A DNA stretch of 64,000 bases from Thelonectria olida (lineage: Eukaryota; Ascomycota; Sordariomycetes; Hypocreales; Nectriaceae): contig JAGPYM010000026.1 in assembly GCA_020736575.1 (NCBI GenBank), positions 124,001 to 188,000 of the forward strand, given 5' to 3'. Shown here one piece after another: positions 43,283-54,410 of the stretch. The position numbers and the translations under genes are program-made. How positions within the stretch are numbered: position 1 is the first letter of the stretch; every line of letters starts with the position of its first letter. The notes under the pieces were generated by a model. It did not search any database. It was given only the letters and a program-made list of their open reading frames with translations, and was not told where the DNA came from.

Positions 43283-44002
43283 ATGGCGACAAACGAAATA
43301 TACCAATATTCCATCATGTCTGGACTCATTGATGGAGTCGCAAATGATGGTCTCCCTATCCAGACGCTTCTCACCCATGGAGACCATGGTCTCGGTACAT
43401 TTCGACACATGGTGGGTGAAATGATTGTCATTGACGGACACGTCTTTCAGATGAAGTCTGATGGTTCTATTGTCCCCATTGATCTCAACACCTGCACCGA
43501 CATCACTCCTTTCGCCATGATTACGCGCTTCCAGCCCACACAGCACACCAAAGCCGTCATCCCGAGCAAAAAGGACTTTACCCGGATCCTCGGGGAACTC
43601 ACCCCCAAAGCTCGCAATCTGTTTGTTGCTTTTCGCATAGACGGCATGTTCAAGTCAGTTACGGTGCGCACCGCCGACGGTCAAAGATTCCCAGGCGAAC
43701 GCGTAATTGAGCTGGGCAAGCGTCAGGTCACCCATGTGCTCGAGGAAGTGCGCGGTAGTCTCATCGGTTTCAGATCCCCGGGGTACACGCAGGGCGTGAG
43801 TGTTGCGGGTGATCATTTACACTTTATCAACACAGAGCGCACGCTGGGGGGGCATGTGCTAGGGTTTGAGACGGAGGAAGAGGTTCATATCGGGATCGCG
43901 GTGATTTCGAAGGTCCATTTAGAGCTGCCAACGGATAACAGCCAGTTTAACGAGGCGGCATTGGAGCTAGATGCAAGTTCTATTCACAAGGTAGAAGGAT
44001 AA
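43283..44002 (+). CDS. alpha-acetolactate decarboxylase
   Basis: Converts 2-acetolactate to acetoin, diverting carbon from branched-chain amino-acid synthesis. The 239-residue length is that of the bacterial AlsD/BudA family. Key segments are HGDHGLGTFRHMVGEM (family GDxGLGTF), PFAMITRF, the middle strand with FRIDGMF, and the metal-binding end (GDHLHFIN and GGHVLGF, His ligands). The open frame reaches further upstream only from a TTG, so the ATG before ATNEIYQYS is the start. No signal peptide, so cytosolic. The family is mainly bacterial, so transfer is possible, though many ascomycetes have it. Confidence 0.9.
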   Translation: MATNEIYQYSIMSGLIDGVANDGLPIQTLLTHGDHGLGTFRHMVGEMIVIDGHVFQMKSDGSIVPIDLNTCTDITPFAMITRFQPTQHTKAVIPSKKDFTRILGELTPKARNLFVAFRIDGMFKSVTVRTADGQRFPGERVIELGKRQVTHVLEEVRGSLIGFRSPGYTQGVSVAGDHLHFINTERTLGGHVLGFETEEEVHIGIAVISKVHLELPTDNSQFNEAALELDASSIHKVEG

Positions 44003-44552
44003 AGACAGGTGCCTCAATAGGTGCTAGGTAAGGCGCATTCTATTTGGTTTGCCAGTGGATATTGAATGATAAAAATGAATCGTGGAGGACAATACAGGAT
44101 GTCTGAGATTCTTATGAATGAAGGTTTACTCTGAAGATGGGAATTAGGAGTTTGTTGAGGTGCACATCTGCGTTGAAAGGCCTCTGATCTCATGTATCGC
44201 GGGGCTATTACAAATGTACCAAAATAGACCTTCCCTGTGCGGAAAATAAGCCCTGTAACTATCTGTTACTATATTCTTTAATTGTTGACATGTGCGTTAT
44301 GCTTTTCCCCATTAGTTGCAGGCCCGAACACCCCCTTGTGTTGGTTTACTTCCTGCTTGGAACCAACGATAGCGGAATATTGTGTCCGCCCGTGTACAAC
44401 GCCGGTAATGGGGAAGGCCCATTTTGAGGCCATCCAAGTCGCCCACACGGCAGATTTATTAGACAGGCATCGAATAAAGCCTTGCCAGGCGGCAGTGTGG
44501 CGCAGTGCATGACTTGTTGTCTAAATACCTCTAGTTTCAACCTTCCGTTGTC
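44003..44552. other. intergenic
   Basis: About 550 bp between two genes in the same direction. No gene seen. A CTAGGTA motif lies near 44028. Confidence 0.5.
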
Positions 44553-46721
44553 ATGTATGGACCTCTAGGCCTCATCTGTAAAACTCCAAGGTCACGTTCC
44601 ATCTCTAGTGATCTTTTCAGAAGGATTCTGTTATCTGCACAAGAGTCAACCCAATCGAGAACCGCCATTAGATCAGTCATGGCTCTCGCAATGAATTCCG
44701 TCAACAAACCTCTGTACACATACAGACCACTCACTGGGGACACCTGCACGCGCGTCATCGAGTTGCAGCCCGCTCAGTCTGCATCGGATCCGCTGCGCTG
44801 TGGGCTCGTTGAGATCAAACTCGACAACAGTCCCGTGTATGAAGCACTATCATATACGTGGGGCCCTGCTAACTTCAGCCACGAGCTCGAAGTCGACGGT
44901 GCCATCTTGAAGATTACCGCGTCGCTTTACAGCGCCCTCAAAGCGATCAGACTCCAATCCGCGATCCGTCACGTATGGGCTGATGCGGTATGCATCGATC
45001 AGGGCAACAACGCTGAGAAGAGCAAACAAATCCCACTAATGAGCACTATATACCGCAACGCAGCATGTGTTCTTATCTGGCTGGGCTACGGGGATGAGGC
45101 AACTACGGAATCGATAAAAGCCCTTGGTCGGAATGTGCAGGGCCTCTCTGCCATTCAATGGAATGGAGGAGGATCGGATTTGTCTGCAAATCAGGACCAA
45201 TTTCTTGCATTAGTCCGGCCCTTAGTCGACCAGGTTGTCGGCCTTCCGTGGTTTTCAAGGCGTTGGATTATACAAGAAGTTGCGCTCAACCCAGATGTAA
45301 CGGTGTTGTACCATGACCAGAGCATGTCATTCACGAGGCTCTCCGTGGTCGTCCGTCAGATTGTCGCCATCCAGCAAGGCGCTTGTTCACCAAGTATTCA
45401 TTCGGTGAATTCCATTGCGAGGCTGTGGCAGTCTATGACCTTCGAAGGGAAAGGTGTGCGGATCGAAGATATACTATCTGAATACGACCATTTTGCATGC
45501 GCTGACAGCCGAGATCGCCTGTTTGCCATTCTTGGGTTGGCAACCGATGCGCCGGCAATACGTACAGATTATGCCAAGACTACGGAAGAAGTCTACAATG
45601 AATTTGCTGGCGCCTACCTCACGGCGAATCCTTCATACGAGGGCTTGACCTGGCTATTCGGTCAAGCGGAGGCTAGGAGGAGTTCGTCCCGAAAGCGAGC
45701 CAACAACCTCCTTTCATGGGCTCCTGACTGGAGAATACCTATTTCCAGGCATACAGCGACAAATCTCTCTATGGGACTTGAGCATAAGTACAAAACTTTC
45801 GTCAAAGCTGTCCGGGCAGATTCGGACAATTTGACCATTTCGGAGTTTCTCCTCTCTCAGAGCCGCCCTCGTCACCCTGACGGCCGGCCTCTCTCACCAG
45901 ATGATTTCATGTCCTTTGAGTCTTCCAAACCACATGACTACCTGAAAGTAGATTGGGCGAGCGATCCATTTCCCCAGGCCGGTGGTTGGGATGACGTCGT
46001 GGCTTGGCTGGAGGGCATATTCGGCATACTTGAGCAACGATTCATGGTTCCCAGCGGGGAGGCCGGAAATGTTCACAAGAGGAAGCGCCGCATTGAACCC
46101 GTTCAGTGTGCATTGTATCTTGTTAAAGCTCTTTTGGAGGCTCAGTCTATCGATAAGAACACTGGGCATGTGATACTTCCTAATCACTGCACGAGCTTGT
46201 CATGGCCCTTGCCGAATTCCTTGGACGAACCCATTTTGCGGTATGGAGGGATGGAATTCGGCGTCAATGTATTCTCATTTATGGATATATTTGAGAAGGT
46301 CGTTTTCAGATCTCACTCAGTCGACCGATCCTTCAGCGTTGCTCTAGTTCAAGCAGCTCTGAAGCACCAGCGTCTATTCGTTTGCGCCACCTCTGGCGAC
46401 GAATATGACCCGATGCTCCTGGGACTTGGAAGCCAAGCCGTCGAGGTCGGCGACCGGGTGGTTGTGGCGAATTATCCAAATGAAAACAGGCCCATGGTAC
46501 CAGCCGTTCGTGCGATGACTTACCATGTGCTGCCCTCTCTTGATAACCATTTCGTATATTTGATTCGAAAATCTAGCCAGAGGCAGTCTGCATGGGAGTT
46601 TGTGGGCAGTGCCAACTTGACTTTCGGTATCCAGGGCCATCGAAACACATTTATATCACACGCGAAGTGGTTGTTGCCAGCAGAAGAAGGGCTCTTGAGA
46701 GACGAGATAATATTGGTTTAA
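44553..46721 (+). CDS. HET-domain protein (heterokaryon incompatibility type)
   Basis: A single-exon gene of 722 residues from 44553, or 680 from the ATG at 44679 just before ALAMNSVNKPLYTYRPL. The HET domain occupies about the first 200 residues: YEALSYTWGPANF, HVWADAVCIDQGNN, PLMSTIYRNAACVLIWLG and later WFSRRWIIQEVALN. The rest (SRDRLFAILGLATD, then a conserved fungal C-terminal region) is the usual tail of this class. HET proteins trigger cell death when incompatible hyphae fuse and can act in a wider immunity-like role. No STAND or WD partner domain is attached. The frame is intact. Confidence 0.88.
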   Translation: MYGPLGLICKTPRSRSISSDLFRRILLSAQESTQSRTAIRSVMALAMNSVNKPLYTYRPLTGDTCTRVIELQPAQSASDPLRCGLVEIKLDNSPVYEALSYTWGPANFSHELEVDGAILKITASLYSALKAIRLQSAIRHVWADAVCIDQGNNAEKSKQIPLMSTIYRNAACVLIWLGYGDEATTESIKALGRNVQGLSAIQWNGGGSDLSANQDQFLALVRPLVDQVVGLPWFSRRWIIQEVALNPDVTVLYHDQSMSFTRLSVVVRQIVAIQQGACSPSIHSVNSIARLWQSMTFEGKGVRIEDILSEYDHFACADSRDRLFAILGLATDAPAIRTDYAKTTEEVYNEFAGAYLTANPSYEGLTWLFGQAEARRSSSRKRANNLLSWAPDWRIPISRHTATNLSMGLEHKYKTFVKAVRADSDNLTISEFLLSQSRPRHPDGRPLSPDDFMSFESSKPHDYLKVDWASDPFPQAGGWDDVVAWLEGIFGILEQRFMVPSGEAGNVHKRKRRIEPVQCALYLVKALLEAQSIDKNTGHVILPNHCTSLSWPLPNSLDEPILRYGGMEFGVNVFSFMDIFEKVVFRSHSVDRSFSVALVQAALKHQRLFVCATSGDEYDPMLLGLGSQAVEVGDRVVVANYPNENRPMVPAVRAMTYHVLPSLDNHFVYLIRKSSQRQSAWEFVGSANLTFGIQGHRNTFISHAKWLLPAEEGLLRDEIILV

Positions 46722-47512
46722 ATAATAAATTCGGTTGGCGCTGTCTGGTTGCTTAGCCCACCTATGAACAAAGCCATTCAACTCTCTTCGCTTGAATCTC
46801 TTAGCCGCACCTCATCTACTAATATTTGCCGTGAAAGTAGTAGGGAAATTCCTCCACTCGGCCAGTGAGCCGTTGCCCAATTCTACGAGCCACTCGGCCT
46901 AAATGCAGATGCTGTCTTACGCCAGTGAGGTCGTATTGACCGGGTCGGTTCAAAAGAATGCCAATGTGTGGGTATCTGATGACCCATAATGCTGTCTACG
47001 GAATGTTGGGGCACAGGACTTGAGCTAACTAGGTAGCTAGGTAGTATTACTAACTCGTCTATTCGAGCAGAAACTAATTTAAGCATGAGAACGGGTGTAA
47101 AAATAGCACTTGCTCGCGATGCGTGGGCAAGACCCCAACAGATGACATCTGCCCAGGAAGCCACAAGCCCTGTATGGAAGTCCATCTGCCGATCTTTGAC
47201 CCTGCGGATAATCTAATGCTCCCGTTCTCTGTCAGCATAAAAGAATGCGCACAGCTGCAGCATTTGATTCATTAGAGACGTAGTACTCATTACCCAATGA
47301 CACAAGTCAGTTGACTGACACCACACTCAGTGGCCACTGCCAAGTACTATGGGTGTCATGGGGCGGGACTCGTAGCGTAGGTAGCGCCCTGATGGCTGTG
47401 GTTTGTCGTTTCAACTTGCTCTTCTGTTGACGATAAAAGGAGAGGATGGCGTCTTTTATTGCTTTGACTATATCTCAGAAAGCCACCAACTCGAACCACA
47501 CTCTTCCACATC
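46722..47512. other. intergenic
   Basis: About 790 bp. Contains a tandem CTAGGTAGCTAGGTAG at about 47029-47044. No gene seen. Confidence 0.5.
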
Positions 47513-48088
47513 ATGAAATTCCTCGCCCTCCTGGCCACAACCGCAGCTGTTGCACTCGCAGCACCCGCATCCAATGCACGCCAGGCAGACACCATCCTCT
47601 ACCCATGGGCAACCTATCGCTACTGGGTCAATAGCGGCAAGATTGTCCCAGACCCACAGGATCAGCTGCTCGTCGTCAAGAACGGCAAGTCTGCAGACGA
47701 GACGACCGCAATCGTGACGTTCCAGTTTGACGAGAACACGAGAGGCAAGACGTGCCAGCTGCTGTTTGATCTCTGGGACCGCGACGTCTCCACGGGCACT
47801 CAGAAACTTGACGTATTCACCTACTCGGACCCTCCCACCGGCGCTCAGAAGTTCTCCGCCGATGATGCTGCTCGGTTGGCATCCCTCAAAAGCAGAAATA
47901 ACCACGTCGGCCGTATTCGTGTCCCGAAGCCTGGGAGTGCTACTTGGGAACAGTCCTATCAGGGGTGGCCGACGATTCCTTGTCCAGCTGGTCAGCTTAT
48001 TGGTGTAGAGTTTGTTGGTGTCGGTGATAGGGTCGAGGTTCGTTGGGATATTGGCGTGACGGGACCGAGATTCAAGGTTCTGGGTTGA
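47513..48088 (+). CDS. small secreted protein, But2-like C-terminal domain
   Basis: A 191-residue single-exon protein with a clear signal peptide (MKFLALLATTAAVALAAP). The mature part starts near TILYPWATYRYWVN. The beta-rich body (AIVTFQFDE, GKTCQLLFDLWD, KLDVFTYSDP, IPCPAGQLIGVEFVGVGD) resembles the ubiquitin-3-binding But2 C-terminal domain common in small fungal secreted proteins. Two cysteines could form one disulphide. It lies between two HET genes. It could be an effector or wall-associated protein; the function is unknown. Confidence 0.7.
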   Translation: MKFLALLATTAAVALAAPASNARQADTILYPWATYRYWVNSGKIVPDPQDQLLVVKNGKSADETTAIVTFQFDENTRGKTCQLLFDLWDRDVSTGTQKLDVFTYSDPPTGAQKFSADDAARLASLKSRNNHVGRIRVPKPGSATWEQSYQGWPTIPCPAGQLIGVEFVGVGDRVEVRWDIGVTGPRFKVLG

Positions 48089-48232
48089 GGTCTGGGCCAG
48101 TCATTTGTACCCAGGTATGGTTTGTGTAGGGAGGTGAATAAGCATGCACAAAGTAGTTGGATGGAATATCTATAAAGATCGTCGAGATTCAGAGTGCCAG
48201 CATACTTAGCACGTAGAATTATACCATGCTCT

Positions 48233-49930
48233 TCATTTTATCCCTATGGTAACCTTCCAAAAGTGTTCATTACATATGCCTCGACCGTTGGACTTTTGAA
48301 TCGTGAAAAACACATGCGCAGTACCACTCTGTCGTCTTATACGCGTCGACCGCTTCTCCATGTCCACCTCATAGTGTCTCAACTGGTGCAGCACATAGTC
48401 GGCGCGGTAGTCAAACTCCTGAGCCGTAATGAACAGCTCTCTCCACACGTCCATCCAGTTGTGATTGTCGTCGATCCCAATCAACGTGCCTTTGCAATCC
48501 CACCCAGTGCTTTGCTTGTACCAGTAGCAAAAGAAGATGGCTGACGTTATTCCCATTTCTCCCAGAGAAACTGCACCCCAGTTACTCGATGAGCCGCGAG
48601 GGCTGAAGAAAAGATGGTCTTGCACATCCCAGCTCTTTCGGGGAAACCCTTCAAGACTCTGTCCGTCCCAACTTGGGAATTCGGGGTGAGACTCAAACTG
48701 AACTGCCGCAAAACGAGTGAGGGCAGTAATATCTTGGCTTTGGTCCATGTTCAATGAACGATGACCAAGACTTTGTGTTAGGCTTGTAAGAAGAACCAAC
48801 GTCTGGGGTCCCATTTCGTCGAGAGGACACGTCATGAGTCCAAAGGTCGTAGACTCGGTGCTAAGTGGAAGAACGCGAGCCCTTAGATAAGTTTGCGAAT
48901 AAATCTTGCGCATCGGGACTGCCAGACACTTCTCGTCCTTCTCATCATCTTGATAGCAACAGTTGAGTCTGAGGAAGTACTGGTGCTTTCCGTTGTACTT
49001 CATTTCGTAGTTTGGCGCTTTCAACTGAAGGCTCGTGTTCGTGGCGACGAGTTCACCTCGGACCTCCCAAAACATATCGACGGGGACCAAATTGGAACAC
49101 AGGACGAAGGCATCGGGCGAATCGGCGAGAAACCCGCAATACATATTGTTGCGGTCGTCTTCCATGGGAGTCCACGCGAAAATGCTCAAGTCATAGGTGG
49201 ACCTTATGAGTTCTTCTTGCAGCCGTTTGAACGCCTTGTGACCTTCCCCGTATATGATGGGAATGTTGATATCGAAGATACCTAGTAAGCAGTAGGCGAT
49301 ATCTTCCTCGCGTGTTGTCTTTCGGTTGGCAGCCCATGACATTCGTTTGGCGACGAGGATAGCTGAGAGGGGAACTCTTTGGTCCAGCACGGCAACCTCA
49401 ATGCCTGTAACGGCACTGATCTGACTGGAAAGCTGTTGTTTGGATCCGATAAAATCCCACGCCCGAGAGTAAAAGTAGACGGCAGCCGGGGCAATGAGCT
49501 CCTGCAAGGTCCAGCCTCGGTGAAACCAGCGGCATTTTCCAAGGGCAAGACTGTCGACTGGCCTGGGACCTTGAGGCTTCTCCAGATCGCACAGATAAAC
49601 AAAGCAGTATTTTGCTTGCGCATACCACTTGAACATGGAGTTGATTGCCTCGGTCAACTCGGCGCTGCTTGATTTGTCGATGCAGCAAGTGTCGACCCAT
49701 ACGTATTCGATCGGAGGCCGCTGCTTCCTCGCAAACTCGCATGTCTTCTTGATCTTCTTGTACCCCTTCTTTGTCCTGGCCGCCTTAGATTTGGAGTTGG
49801 CATACGAGACCTCTTGGCCTTTCTCCCAAGTGTGGGAAAGGGTGACATATGGTGGGATGTTGCTTCCAGTAAATACCTCAAATGAGATGGTGTCGTCGTC
49901 GACCAATTTCTTGGTCTTGATGAGTCTCAT
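48233..49930 (-). CDS. HET-domain protein, HET-E/D/R-like subclass, without NACHT
   Basis: A single-exon, 565-residue gene. The N-terminal HET domain is of the vegetative-incompatibility HET-E group: YVTLSHTWEKGQEVSY, YVWVDTCCIDKSSSAE, WYAQAKYCFVYLCDL, RWFHRGWTLQELIAP. The linker SWAANRKTTREEDIAYCLL and NIPIIYGEGHKAFKRLQEEL are equally typical. Unlike HET-E/D/R it has no NACHT or WD repeats; the C-terminal 300 residues are a beta-rich region of unknown function. The frame is intact. It points toward the first HET gene, with the But2-like protein between them. Confidence 0.88.
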   Translation of the reverse strand: MRLIKTKKLVDDDTISFEVFTGSNIPPYVTLSHTWEKGQEVSYANSKSKAARTKKGYKKIKKTCEFARKQRPPIEYVWVDTCCIDKSSSAELTEAINSMFKWYAQAKYCFVYLCDLEKPQGPRPVDSLALGKCRWFHRGWTLQELIAPAAVYFYSRAWDFIGSKQQLSSQISAVTGIEVAVLDQRVPLSAILVAKRMSWAANRKTTREEDIAYCLLGIFDINIPIIYGEGHKAFKRLQEELIRSTYDLSIFAWTPMEDDRNNMYCGFLADSPDAFVLCSNLVPVDMFWEVRGELVATNTSLQLKAPNYEMKYNGKHQYFLRLNCCYQDDEKDEKCLAVPMRKIYSQTYLRARVLPLSTESTTFGLMTCPLDEMGPQTLVLLTSLTQSLGHRSLNMDQSQDITALTRFAAVQFESHPEFPSWDGQSLEGFPRKSWDVQDHLFFSPRGSSSNWGAVSLGEMGITSAIFFCYWYKQSTGWDCKGTLIGIDDNHNWMDVWRELFITAQEFDYRADYVLHQLRHYEVDMEKRSTRIRRQSGTAHVFFTIQKSNGRGICNEHFWKVTIGIK

Positions 49931-50340
49931 TGAGAACTTATGAAGAGTTGGACACAGAGAATAAAGCTAGAAAAGCTCAAATGCGACGAACAAAGGCAGA
50001 TCCATACGTGATTTGATTCGAAAGAGTAAGCACAACTTTGTGGCCTGAGTTGCACTGGGCTTATCCTTCTCAACCCCGCACACGTGTGAAGCAGGCATTG
50101 GCCGACAAAGTAAGCTGCTTCATGCATCTCGATGACGCTGTAGTTCAATTTGATTGGAAGAGCGAGTGACACTTGTGGTTGAGAGTCTGGTAAGTAATCT
50201 TGTCAAAAGCAACAAGACAACTGAGATGATCTAAATTGTAAAAAATAAAGACACACCCTGAAATAAAAGGGAACCCTTAACATCGAGATTCGTATTTTTA
50301 CAATCAGTTACTAGAAGAATTCTGCAACATCCATATCGTT
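49931..50340. other. intergenic
   Basis: About 410 bp between the HET gene start and the 3' end of the fusion dehydrogenase-kinase gene. No gene seen. Confidence 0.5.
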
Positions 50341-53300
50341 CTAGTTACTTGTAACAGCCCACCCTTCTACCACGTCTGCCAGTGTATCTTCGCTTCCAAC
50401 ATTCCCCGGAAACACAACGTATGGAACGCCGCGGTGGCGACTCGTCTCTTCATCACACCTCCAAAACGGAACTCCCGGTGCTGCCTGCCCAAGGATCCTT
50501 GCTCGCGTCATTTTCAGTCCCTTCGTTGCCGTGTCGGACGAGGTGATGCCGCCCTTTGCTATGATGTATCGCGGGCGAACCTGAATCTCCTCGACGAGAC
50601 GGACAAGGGCGTGGGCAACCTTTGAGCCAATGTTTAGAGAACTGAGAGCATCATCGCCCGTGATCAGCGCTCTCGAAGTCATAACGAGAGTGTCGTGGCC
50701 AGCCGACAGCTTCTTCGATACCTCTGCTGCTACTTCTAGGATGCTGGCCTCTGCAGCCTCGGGTGAAGCAATCAGGCTCGGGACGTCGAATTCTATGACG
50801 GAAAGCTTCTCCCCTCGTCTCTCCCGCAGGACGCGCAGCTGGGCCGTTGTCTTAGGAACATAAGAGCCCGCAACAATGAGACCACCTGGCTGCTGGCTGT
50901 CGCTCCGCGAGCTTCCAAGGTCTTCTAGCTTGAGAGGTGGAATGCCTGTGATACCCAACCTGGAAGAGACAAATGCCGCTCCAGTACGGAAGAGATAGCG
51001 TCTTCCCTCCTTTTCGGCTGCAAGAAGACCCGACACAAAAACATTCATGTCGGACTCGGCTGCTGCATTCACAATGATGACCGTCTTGGACCCGGCGGGG
51101 GCCGTCAGAAGTCTCCTCGTCACACCAGCTGGCCCTCCAACCCTGATATCATCGAGAGTGACCGAGACGAATGAGTTGCTGTCAAAACGAGAGCCGCATT
51201 TCTCCAGAATGTACTCTCGCAAGTTTGAGTTTTTGTATCCAAAGGTTGCATCCTGGGCAAACGGCGTTTGACTGGCAGGAGTTAAGATGTCCCCCTCCTT
51301 GACGTAGTGGACGTCGTTGATGGTATATCGACCGCCCTGGAAGAAGAAAGGCGCCAAAACCCAGCCATCAAACTCGCCAAAAGCCTCTTCAGCGGCTTCG
51401 GGCTCTTCAGGCAAATGGCCTCTCAATGTAGAGTCACCACGGAGAACAATCTCAACTGTCTTGCCTGTTTTCTCAGCCGCTTGCTTCACATTTGTGCAAA
51501 TCTCGAGAATCAGTCTCCGGGCCTCGGTTGATGGAAGAGCGCGAGAATTGGTAAGTATGAAGAAGCCTCGCGGATTGAGGCTGAGTTGGTGCTCGAGAGC
51601 CGGCGCATCCCATGTCATCAAGACGTCGATATCATGACAGGTCTGCGTGCCAGTTGGGTCATCATCCAGGACGACCAAAATTGGAACGTCTCCGCTCTCA
51701 ACCACGCCTCGGATGGAGCTGATGACGTCGGAGCTGTACTCCGCCGGTAGTGAGTCTATCGTTTTCTGTGCGGGAAGAGGTTGGATCTCCGCATGTTGAG
51801 CACCGGCTTTGTTGGGCGACTCGTTCTGTGATGGCTCTTTGGCTTTACTGGCCTGAGCAGCGACAGAGACGCCTGTTACCAGTTCATAAAGCCGTACCAC
51901 TCCTGCATCTGCCTCATACGTTAGACCATGTGCCGCGCCAGAGACATACATGGTATGCGCCACAGCTGATAACGGGGTTGAGTATCGAGATCGCTTCGCC
52001 TCATCAAGTACGATGCCCAGATCTTTAACGAAAATAGCCAAAGCAGAGTGTGCTGTCCAGTCCGCATCGAGCATCTGAGGCACTCTGTTCTCGAACATCC
52101 AGCTCCAAGCCGCTGCGTCCTTGAGAATGTCAAACAGTACTCTTGTGTCCAGACCAAGGCGAGCAGCGAACGCCATTGCCTCTGCAGCAACGGCGATGTG
52201 CACTCCGGCAAGCAACTGGTTGATGAGCTTGACCGACGAGGCAGCACCTACGCCGCCCTGGACTTGGTACAAGTTGCTCGAAGTCCCAGTAACGGCCAGC
52301 AGTACGCTGTTGGCTTTTCCCATAGCAGCAGCGTCGCCAGAACAAATCACCTAGGGCGCCGTTAGTGGACAACATTAATCCTTGGGCGAAAATAACTAAC
52401 CGTCAGCGTGCCGTTTTCTGCTCGAACGACGCCTCCGCTAACGGGACAATCAAGTAACTTAATTCCCTTTCCAAGACCAATGAGCCTCTCCTCCAACCTT
52501 TTAACGTATGAAGGAGGCACTGTCGAGTGCAGGATCACAACTGCACCATGTGTCAAGGACTCGGCAGCGTTTCCGGCGCCAAACAGAATATCGTCAACTT
52601 GAGCGGCGTTTTGAACCATGAGCACGACAACCTCGGCTCCGTCAATGGCTTCTGCTGGGGAATTGGCCTTGGCTGCCTTGCCTCCCTTGGCCTTGGACAC
52701 GAATGCGTTAACGGCTTTCTCGACGACATCAAACCCGTGAACCGAGTATCCCGATCGAACGAGAGAAGTAGCAATGCCTTGTCCCATAGCTCCTAGACCA
52801 ATCATTCCGATCTTGGAGATCTCCAATGGAGTGCTGCCCGGTGTCAAATGTGTCGTGGAGGCCGATTTGTTGGCGCTTTGCTGGACCGCGTTGGGGTTTC
52901 CGGGCAAAAAAACTCGGACTAGGCCTGCATCGTCTTCTCTTCCATAACCCTGCGAGGAGCCAGAGATATAGAGCTGCTCAGCCGCCGAGGCCAGGGGAAC
53001 CGGAAACTGAAGCGTGGAAGCCGTGGACACGACAATACCCTGGCAAGTTGGATTAGCGGATATAACGTCGGGTGAAGCAAGAAAAGTACCATGTCTTTGA
53101 CAAAGATATCAAGGGCTGAATGGGGTGTCCAATCTCCCTCAAGCATGTGAGGGACGCGGTTCTCAAATGCCCAAGAATTCCCAGCGGCATTCACAATGAT
53201 GTTGTAAACCTCGCGCGTGTCTAGGCCAACTTGAGCAGCCAGCCCCATGGCCTCTGCAGCGGCGGCAATATGGGTGCCCACAAGGAGCTGGTTGACCGTC

Positions 53301-53904
53301 TTGACCTTGCTGGCCGCGCCCAAGCCTCCGGGGATGATGTACAAGCCTTTGGCCATTTCATGTAGAATCCCATCAGCTTTCGAGAGGGATTCAGCGGTTC
53401 CAGAGGCAAATATTGTCAGTGTACCATTAGCTGCGCGCTTCGTACCTCCAGAGACGGGACAGTCCACGACGGAGATATCTGGCCGCTGGGCCTCAACCAA
53501 ACGAGAGGCCAGCGTCTCATGATAAGTGGGACTGACAGTTGAGCAGATGAGGATGGTGGCTCCGATGGGTAAGACTGGTTATGAGTTAGTCTGCGCTCTT
53601 CCTTGGTGAGATGCGAGTGTGTCTTGCCTCGTACAGCGGCATTCTGCTCGTCAAACAGGATGCTATCAAGTTGTGCTGCATTGGCCACCATGCATATCAA
53701 GAACTCGCTCTTCTCAGCAACATCTTTCACCGATGCGCCAGCGAGACCGCCTTGGCTGGCGAATTTTTGGACACTGGGACCGTAGACATCATAACCCTCG
53801 ACGATGTAGTGAGGACTGGCTGCAAGGTTGGATGCCATTCCGAAGCCCATTGCGCCGAGGCCGACGAAGCCCACACGCTTCACATCGCCGACTGTGGAAG
53901 ACAT
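50341..53904 (-). CDS. fusion of two HIBADH-type dehydrogenase domains and a DUF1537 acid-sugar kinase
   Basis: A 1136-residue protein in four exons: 53904-53628, 53574-53090, 53039-52401 and 52350-50341. The first intron appears to be GC-AG. Domain 1 (about 8-300): VGFVGLGAMGFGMA, DCPVSGGTKRAANGTL and ASKVKTVNQLL. Domain 2 (about 330-630): IGMIGLGAMGQGIA, DCPVSGGVVRAENGTL and SSVKLINQLL. Both keep the dinucleotide-binding glycines and the catalytic Lys before xxN, so both may work. Domain 3 (about 685-1130) is a DUF1537/OtnK kinase: LDDDPTGTQT, RGDSTLRGH, FFFQGGRYTINDVHYV, AKGGITSSD and FPGNVG. In bacteria a dehydrogenase of this type and a DUF1537 kinase act in succession on L-threonate or D-erythronate. 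Plant and oomycete relatives add a class II aldolase, which is absent here. Confidence 0.88.
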
Positions 53905-54410
53905 GGTCTGAAAGGAACTAAAAGAGCATCAAACCTGAGAAAGAGGATGCAATCAAAAACCGATAGGAACAAAAGTATTGAACAAGAAGGTATAGTCAGA
54001 CAAGGACCCAAGTCTAGACCTGGCAAGTCAGCTCAGCAGGACAGCATTATTTCAGCGTCGTAGATGCAACTCTAATAAGGATTCCACTAACACCCAACTC
54101 GACGACGCCGTGGAGCACTGCCCGCTGCAATCTCGCCACTAAGTCCAAGTCTCGACTCAGGGATTGCGGGGGTTGGGCCAGTCAGGAGCTTGGAGCGGAG
54201 AGAGGGCGGGAAGATGTCCGCTCTGGTTGTATTTAGTCTTTATCTTGGCTACGACCCTTCGGCCATCGTCCCGCTCTCTCGACGTCTCCAGAGGAGTCCC
54301 CGTGGACGTTGGACGATTCATCCATCTTCCTTGCTGTTCGGTCATCGTCCCGCCCTCAACTCTTCCCTGCCGAGGTTATGCTTCTTCGAGACCAGAGTCC
54401 CTCGTAGACC
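53905..54410. promoter_or_regulatory. divergent promoter of the sugar-acid gene pair
   Basis: A 506-bp region between the starts of the fusion dehydrogenase-kinase and the Zn2Cys6 regulator. Shared promoter placement supports co-regulation. I did not find an obvious repeated CGG-type site. Confidence 0.5.
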
